Under the pieces are notes generated by a model that saw only the letters and a list, made by a program, of their open reading frames with translations, made no database searches and was not told the DNA's origin. The position numbers and the translations under genes are program-made. A DNA stretch of 64,000 bases from assembly GCA_963971305.1 (NCBI GenBank), contig OZ020306.1, positions 55,340,686-55,404,685 on the forward strand, in the 5' to 3' direction. This document shows, piece by piece, positions 60,401 through 64,000 of the stretch (the stretch's first letter is position 1; every line of letters begins with the position of its first letter). This DNA comes from Arcuatula senhousia. Lineage: Eukaryota > Mollusca > Bivalvia > Mytilida > Mytilidae.

Positions 60401-62457
60401 TTGCTAATTTTACATCCAAAGTGTTTCGGGCCATAACTTTTTTGGTTCTTTGGCAAAGGGCTTTGATATTTGGCATGTGGATGTATCACCATGAGACAAT
60501 GTGTCGCGTACCAGAATGAACTTCATATGACCTTGACCTCAAGATCAAATTAATGCTCATTTTACATCCAAAGTGTTCCATGCCATAACTTTTTTTTTCT
60601 TTGACATAGGGCTTTTTTATTTTATGTGGATGTATCACCATAGGACAATGTGGTGTGAACCTGAATGACCTTCATATGACCTTGACCTAAAGGTTGAATT
60701 AATGCTAATTTTACATGGAAAGTGTGTCTGTGTCATAACTTTTTTGTTCTTTGACATAGGTCTATAATATTTGACATGTGCATGTATCACCATGAGATGA
60801 TGGGTTGCCTACCAGAATGACCTTCATATGACCTTGACCTTTGACTTCAAGATACAATAAATGCTATTTTTACACGTTAAAACTGTCTGGGCCATATTTA
60901 TATTTTAATCCTTTGAACTAAAAGCTTTGATTTTTGGCATGATAATGTGTCATCATGGGAACAATGTGTCACTAACGTTAATGACCTTGACCTGTGACTA
61001 CAATGTCAAATAAATGCTAATTTGGCATGCAAAGCTTTCCAGGCCATAACTTTTTTATCCTTTGACCTCGGGCTTTAGAATGTAGATGTATAATTATTAA
61101 ACAATTTGTTGTACAATGTATGTCATTGTGACTTTGACCTTTTGACCTCAAGGTTGAATTTTAAGGAAGGGGAGACATCAGTTTTAGTGCACTTAAACAG
61201 TTTTTATACGACCGCAAAAAATTTGCGGACGTATTATGGTATGATGCTGTCGTCCTCGTTGTCGTCGTCGTCGTCGTCGTTGTCGGTGTCTGTTAACTTT
61301 TTAGTGTTTCCACAATAACTTTTGTTCCAGTTATCCGATTGCTATGAAACTTTACAATGATGTTCCTTACCATAAAAGGATGAATGGGATTGATTTTGGG
61401 GGTCCCCCCTTTTTCGTTTAGAAATTAGGGGCCAAAAAGGGCCAAAAATACTACTTTTTTGTTTGTTTCCACAATAACTTTAGTTCTAGTTATCCAATTG
61501 CTATGAAATTTTTCCTAGTTTTATGGAGAATGTTTCAGTCTTATCTTATTAGTGGAGATCTATAGCTGCAAAACAAGCTAAAAGATCCCTTCATTGAGTT
61601 GAGATGTTAACATCTTAACTCATATCAGATCTTAACTCATATCAGCTTGAAAATGCTCATCTACAGAAGAATATTATCTTGTTTTCAATTTCACAGGATG
61701 GTCTATTATCAGCTGGCTATGGTGAACTTATCAACAGACTGCATGCTCAGATCCCTAAAGTGACTAATGATGGCAAGAGATTACAGATGGTGGTCTGTTC
61801 AGCAACACTACACTCATTTGATGTCAAGAAAATGGCTGTAAGATTAAATGATTGAAATAGATTATTTCATGGCATTTTCATTATTGGCACTAGTACATGT
61901 ATCAGCTAATAGTTTGATGACTTATAATGATTTAAAATATCTGTTCAGGTTCATGCCTTGAGATATATTTGAATATATATTTGTAGTCAAATATTATGTG
62001 TACTTTCAATTCAATTTTTAATGATGTCATGGACTCTTGATTATAACTTCACATTTTTTTAAGCCACAATATGTACTTCGGATCCTATTTTTTCAATATC
62101 TGTACCCGGATGATGATGCCCTAGGCACCAAAACTAGTCAGTCAAAAACAGAAATAAAGAAAGATTTGCAAATCAAGTTGATGTTGTTGTCCTTTCTCTT
62201 TTTCATTTTAATGTTGATAGAGACAGCCCAGCATTCCAAGAAGTATCCTCATCTGGATTTCTGAAGAACCCAAAGTAATCAGACGTGGTTCACTTTTCTG
62301 TTTGATTTGTATATATTAGTTTTCACTTTTGACACCTATTAAACAGATTTCAGAAACCGAAACTTTTTGTTTTGCTTGACAGGAAAGACTTATGTATTTC
62401 CCAACATGGATTGATCTTAAAGGAGCTGATGCAGTACCTGAGACAGTCCACCATGTG
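39427..62457 (+). CDS. DDX1: DDX1 ATP-dependent RNA helicase, 5' part (19 coding exons, incomplete)
   Basis: Exons: 39427-39442, 41590-41641, 42277-42340, 42796-42825, 43916-44006, 44826-44879, 47120-47206, 47945-48105, 50079-50151, 50611-50687, 51011-51064, 51990-52053, 52873-52931, 53397-53420, 53730-53782, 54821-54881, 57627-57725, 61697-61837, 62383-62457. They give 1335 nt = 445 codons, all phases consistent; the gene continues past the window (animal DDX1 is about 740 aa). Seen: [20 protein letters not shown] start, Walker [11 protein letters not shown] (45-54), a SPRY domain between motifs I and Ia (about 125-255, [20 protein letters not shown]), which is the DDX1 signature, Ia PSRELAEQ (295-302), Ib TPGR (347-350), DEAD split between two exons (371-374), and SAT (408-410). 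DDX1 acts in RNA processing including tRNA ligase complexes. Exon 1 uses a GC donor and is the least certain. Three exons have duplicated edges. Confidence 0.95.
39443..41589 (+). other. DDX1 intron 1 (if exon 1 is correct)
   Basis: About 2.1 kb of AT-rich DNA with no recognisable element or gene. It begins with GC rather than GT and ends in a T-rich tract with TTACAG at 41584-41589. Confidence 0.5.
41930..42130 (+). repeat. CCGT-class element fragment, copy 1 (DDX1 intron)
   Basis: Shares with 43076-43290 the order GGCCGGATTTCACGGAGTG, GGGTTATAAAAT, AAATTTTCGTAACAG, TTTCTCAGCAAC, CAGCATCAGGGTGGGGTCCC and CTACTTCCTGTT. Confidence 0.7.
43076..43290 (+). repeat. CCGT-class element fragment, copy 2 (DDX1 intron)
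   Basis: Close copy of 41930-42130 about 1.15 kb downstream in the same orientation. A third, more diverged copy is fused to the DDX1 SPRY exon donor region at 48109-48290. Confidence 0.7.
44022..44225. mobile_element. 204-bp MITE rich in AGATCGATCT palindromes
   Basis: The termini GACCCCGTTTACAC and GTGTAAAAGGGGTC are inverted 14-mers with one mismatch. The flank can be read as a 3-bp TAT duplication, or, if the terminus begins at CCCC, as a 7-bp TCTATGA duplication. Five copies of the self-complementary AGATCGATCT lie inside, and the centre has an ACTACCTC / GAGGTAGT hairpin. Inside the DDX1 intron between exons 5 and 6. Confidence 0.8.
45000..46744 (+). repeat. Element with three internal tandem units and a 3' hairpin (DDX1 intron)
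   Basis: The main body begins at 45319 (TCAGCTCACCTGACCCGAAG) with CGTCCGTCCGTCGTCCG. Three units of about 490 bp start near 45405, 45905 and 46390, each with CTCTGACACTT and GTCCAATTGGAACCAAACTT. The end is GGTGAGCGATTC, hairpin AGGCTCCTGGGAGCCT (46725-46740) and CTTG. The architecture (tandem core, CCGT microsatellite, terminal hairpin) recalls the bivalve pearl-like / Helentron-type elements described in the literature; that assignment is inference. DNA at 45000-45319 is a related decayed copy. Confidence 0.6.
47639..47815 (+). repeat. Dispersed repeat R3 in DDX1 intron
   Basis: Near copy of 17573-17745; includes GTTGATTTTGTGTTTTGTTT and GAATGCCCCATTGGTGCCTC. The minus-strand open frames here are repeat shadows. 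Confidence 0.7.
48109..48300 (+). repeat. CCGT-class element fragment, copy 3 (DDX1 intron)
   Basis: Begins just 4 bp after the donor GT of the SPRY exon (48106) and carries CGTAACCGTTTTCTCAGCAA, GGTATTTGGTATGCAGCATC and ATACTTCCTGTTAAACGAAA. Confidence 0.6.
49000..49560 (+). repeat. Repeat with two diverged internal units (DDX1 intron)
   Basis: Two blocks about 180 bp apart share CTGAACCAAATTCAATGAAA and an ATATTACCAG phrase. Same general class as 57380-57600 (GGGAGACAT, AACTTTTGTAGGAATTATTG). Confidence 0.5.
49734..50111 (+). repeat. 49-bp tandem array of a DDX1 splice acceptor plus exon start
   Basis: Seven units start at 49785, 49834, 49883, 49932, 49981, 50030 and 50079 (exact 49-bp steps), plus one degenerate unit at 49734. 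Each contains GCCTATGGTATGAATGACAT, then about 16 bp of intron end (ATATCCATTTTAG). The last unit runs into the true exon 50079-50151. Reading from any earlier acceptor shifts frame by one and reaches TGA in the next unit. Confidence 0.9.
52187..52399 (+). repeat. 70-bp tandem repeat, three copies (DDX1 intron)
   Basis: Units start at 52187, 52257 and 52327 with core GATATTTAGACTAGTATAAA and AACCATGACCATGTGACCAT. They are almost identical (one G to T change noticed in the third copy), so the expansion is recent. Confidence 0.85.
53895..54425 (+). repeat. CCGT-class element with three internal units (DDX1 intron)
   Basis: Starts TACCCCCTCTCGTAAGAGAG (a small hairpin), then CCGTCTGTCCGTCCGG. 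Three units of about 180 bp share TTTCAAATTTGGTACACAGC and TTCCAGGTCAGT. They begin near 53955, 54130 and 54295. Confidence 0.6.
55177..55364. mobile_element. 188-bp MITE with TAA duplication
   Basis: The left end GGGCTGTTCCAGCAAAATAT and the right end, which mirrors it (TTTTGCTGGAACAGCCC), form inverted repeats of about 40 bp. Flanked by TAA on both sides (55174-55176 and 55365-55367), as expected for PIF/Harbinger-derived elements. In the DDX1 intron before the TPGR exon. Confidence 0.85.
56026..56642 (+). repeat. CCGT-class element with 3' hairpin, copy A (DDX1 intron)
   Basis: Begins CCCCCGCCGCAACGCGTCG and carries CCGTCCGTCCGTCCGTCCGT. Two diverged units share GTTGCTGAAACTTTACACAC. It ends GGCGGGGGACACATG, hairpin GCTACGCGTAGC (56624-56635), AATCTTG. 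Close relative of 59074-59987. Confidence 0.75.
57380..57600 (+). repeat. GGGAGACAT-class repeat (DDX1 intron)
   Basis: Starts GTCTCACTTTGTTGGGGAGA and ends AGAGGGAGACATTGCTTTTG. It lies immediately before the TPGR exon at 57627. Confidence 0.45.
57684..57836 (+). repeat. 53-bp tandem array of a DDX1 splice donor plus exon end
   Basis: Three units start at 57684, 57737 and 57790, each CTAGCTCTACATCAAGTCAG ... GATGAAGC(T/A) followed by GTAAGT. The first belongs to exon 57627-57725. Donors lie at 57726, 57779 and 57832. Extending the exon to the second donor reads GTA AGT AAA AAC TAG, a stop. Confidence 0.92.
58319..61185 (+). repeat. Satellite-bearing element of about 160-bp units (DDX1 intron)
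   Basis: Edges TGTCTCCCCTTCCCAGAAGG on the left and AAGGAAGGGGAGACATC on the right are partly inverted. The left end has a CTT microsatellite (58366-58400). About 11-12 units of about 160 bp carry CCATAACTTTTTTGT, TTTGACATAGGGC, ATGTGGATGTATCACC and AATGACCTTCATATGACC with TTGACCTTTGACCT. Copy B of the CCGT-class element (59074-59987) is inserted in the middle. Confidence 0.75.
59074..59987 (+). mobile_element. CCGT-class element, copy B, nested in the satellite
   Basis: Same ends as 56026-56642 (CCCCCGCCGCAACGCGTCGG start; hairpin GCTACGCGTAGC and AATCTTG end) but with an extra internal unit. The satellite unit is interrupted at ...CTTTTTTGT / TATTTGACATAGGG. TTGT occurs on both sides (59070-59073 and 59988-59991), so removal restores the normal satellite sequence with a 4-bp target duplication. 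Confidence 0.8.
61200..61560 (+). repeat. CGT-microsatellite element (DDX1 intron)
   Basis: Begins TTTATACGACCGCAAAAAAT, hairpin-like against TTTGCGGACGTATTAT, then CGTCGTCGTCGTCGTCGT. Two diverged units share TTCCACAATAACTTT and AGTTATCC. Typical mollusc dispersed repeat; no gene. Confidence 0.6.
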
Positions 62458-62563
62458 GTAAGTCTGTCTGTCTGTCTGTCTATTTGTCTGTCTGTGTGTC
62501 TGTCAGTAGTTCTTTATATAAGGAACTAATGCTGTGCCTGAGACAGTCCACCATGTGGTAAGT
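62421..62563 (+). repeat. 100-bp duplication of a DDX1 exon end and donor
   Basis: AGGAGCTGATGCAGTACCTG at 62421 in the true exon recurs as AGGAACTAATGCTGTGCCTG at 62521. Both continue GAGACAGTCCACCATGTG then GTAAGT. The spacer is a CTGT microsatellite (62464-62505). Reading past the first donor to the second meets TAA at 62527. Confidence 0.9.
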
Positions 62564-64000
62564 CGGTCTGTCTGTTTTGGTGATTTGTTCAATACTAGGG
62601 TTGCACAATATATCCGTTCCGGATTTGACTCGTCATTTAGACGAGGTCATCAGGGGTCACGGGGAGGAAAAACGACGTCATTCAACAAGGGACAAAGGGA
62701 ACGGCATTTTCTATCAACGATTCTTCTGTAATTATTCAACATATAGGGTAAAAATCATTTGCAACTGACAAATAAACCAACCATCAACATTTCCAACCAA
62801 TAAAAAATCAATCTTGAACAGAAATAAAGAAATTACTTTCTTCGTCCATCAGCATGTTGGAACCAGTTTTTTTACCAGTTCCTCCTCTTTTGGCTAAATT
62901 AGTGATCAATCCCGCAAATGCGCAACGCGTGTATTGCAAAAGTATTTGGATATCAGTATAGCTTACTGAACATAAAAGACAAATATAAGTCAGTACTTTA
63001 CTAGAAACAGCCTGCTGTATAGTAAGTATGTCTGTTTCTTTGCTGTTTTGTTGTTTGTCTGGCCAAAACAAGGGCCCCACATCAAGAATGTGGAAGCCTT
63101 ATACTTTATACTTTGTCTGTTCTTCTATCAGGGTGTTCGTCTACAATTTTTTGTTAACACTAAAATGTTAAAACTTTAAGGTAGTGATTTAGTACCATAT
63201 GAAAATATTGTATTAAAATTTCATGTAAATCTGTCAAATATTTTGAAAAAAAAAGTTGTTTTTTTGGCAACTGGGGATCCTTCCTGATTTTTCTAGTTTT
63301 CAAAAATAGCTTGCACATTGGTATTCAATAGGTTTGTCAATTTTCTGCCCATGGTCAGTGGTAAACTTAAGATACTCTGCCATTAAAAGTGACTGTCTTA
63401 TGCAACCAATGTGTGTTAGGAAGATTTTAAATCCCCAATAATTTAACCTTATACATGGATAGACCTGATAAGAGGAGAGGTTTTACAAGAAACTGCTCTT
63501 TTAGTAGAATATAATAGGGCCTGCTGCTACAAGAATGGACACAGAAGCCCTTTGTTTTCAGTTTGTCCGTCTGTGTGTATACAATTTTATGTAAACTATT
63601 TTGGGTACAGATCTGAAATTATATACAGTTATAAAGTACCAATTGAGGATTGTCCTAATATGGAGTAGGCATTGCCTAAATGCGAGCATAGCTAAAAGGG
63701 ACTACGTTTTTTTGTTTTTTTGTTCTAAATGTCGACATTCAGGGATATCGCTATCATTTAATTTCCAATATTTCCATTTGCTTATTTTGGGGCGACATGG
63801 TATGGGGCGATTAAGCTTCGAGACACGTTAGTTTCGTACGTGCATATAACCAAGACGAAACGAGCAGCTTATGTGTATTTATTATTTTAAGAATATTATT
63901 TTCTTGTAAAAAACGCAATTTATTATTTTTTTAAGCATTATTTCTTTTCTTATAAATTCATTCATATAACATTCACTCCGGACCTGTAAAAATAATAACC
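62564..64000 (+). other. DDX1 intron to the window edge, no exon seen
   Basis: The next expected coding segment (after TVHHV in DDX1) is not found in this stretch. Open frames on either strand are short and lack family motifs. The exons for helicase motifs IV-VI must lie beyond 64000. Confidence 0.5.

Noticed and set aside
62808..63080. 90-codon minus-strand frame in the last DDX1 intron
   Set aside because: No recognisable motif, no repeat partner, and intronic on the opposite strand; length is within chance for this DNA.
1..64000. tRNA, rRNA or other structured RNA genes
   Set aside because: I looked for tRNA-like box A/box B phrases and conserved rRNA segments and saw none convincing; a covariance-model scan would be needed to exclude them.

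Overview
This window looks like AT-rich, repeat-dense nuclear DNA of a bivalve mollusc, most likely a mussel of the Mytilus type. That is an inference from three things: small exons separated by long GT-AG introns, mollusc-style retroelement fragments, and many short elements carrying CCGT microsatellites and 3' hairpins. Only two gene families can be supported as host genes. Most of the rest is mobile DNA.

Layout. 1-2.8 kb: upstream DNA with repeat fragments. 2.8-7.9 kb (+): a complete six-exon UNC93-like membrane protein gene (482 aa). 7.9-15.9 kb: repeat-filled spacer with a 2.2 kb fold-back element and a second inverted repeat. 15.9-22.4 kb (-): a second, seven-exon UNC93-like gene (492 aa) with matching intron positions, so the two are tail-to-tail paralogs. 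22.9-29 kb: a LINE 3' end, a 5'-truncated LINE flanked by two 701-bp direct repeats that look identical, and a decayed Penelope-like reverse transcriptase. 30.46-37.78 kb: a 7.3 kb composite element with long inverted termini, filled with older retroelement pieces. 37.8-39.4 kb: promoter-like sequence and a 455-bp near-perfect palindrome. 39.4 kb to the end (+): the 5' part of DDX1, an RNA helicase. Its 19 coding exons (445 codons) run from a probable start exon to just past motif III; the C-terminal helicase lobe lies beyond the window.

Every splice junction was checked for reading-frame phase, and all three gene models stay in frame. The UNC93-like proteins are multi-pass membrane proteins of the MFS fold. 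DDX1 acts on RNA. No functional link between the two is visible.

The most notable pattern is repeated local duplication of exon edges. Three DDX1 exons have extra copies of their own splice-site-bearing edge (a 49-bp acceptor array, a 53-bp donor array and a 100-bp donor duplication). UNC93-like exon 5 of the second gene has two decayed copies beside it. In all three DDX1 cases the extra splice sites would bring in a stop codon, so only one site per cluster is productive. The second strong observation is the LINE insertion with an apparent 701-bp target-site duplication.
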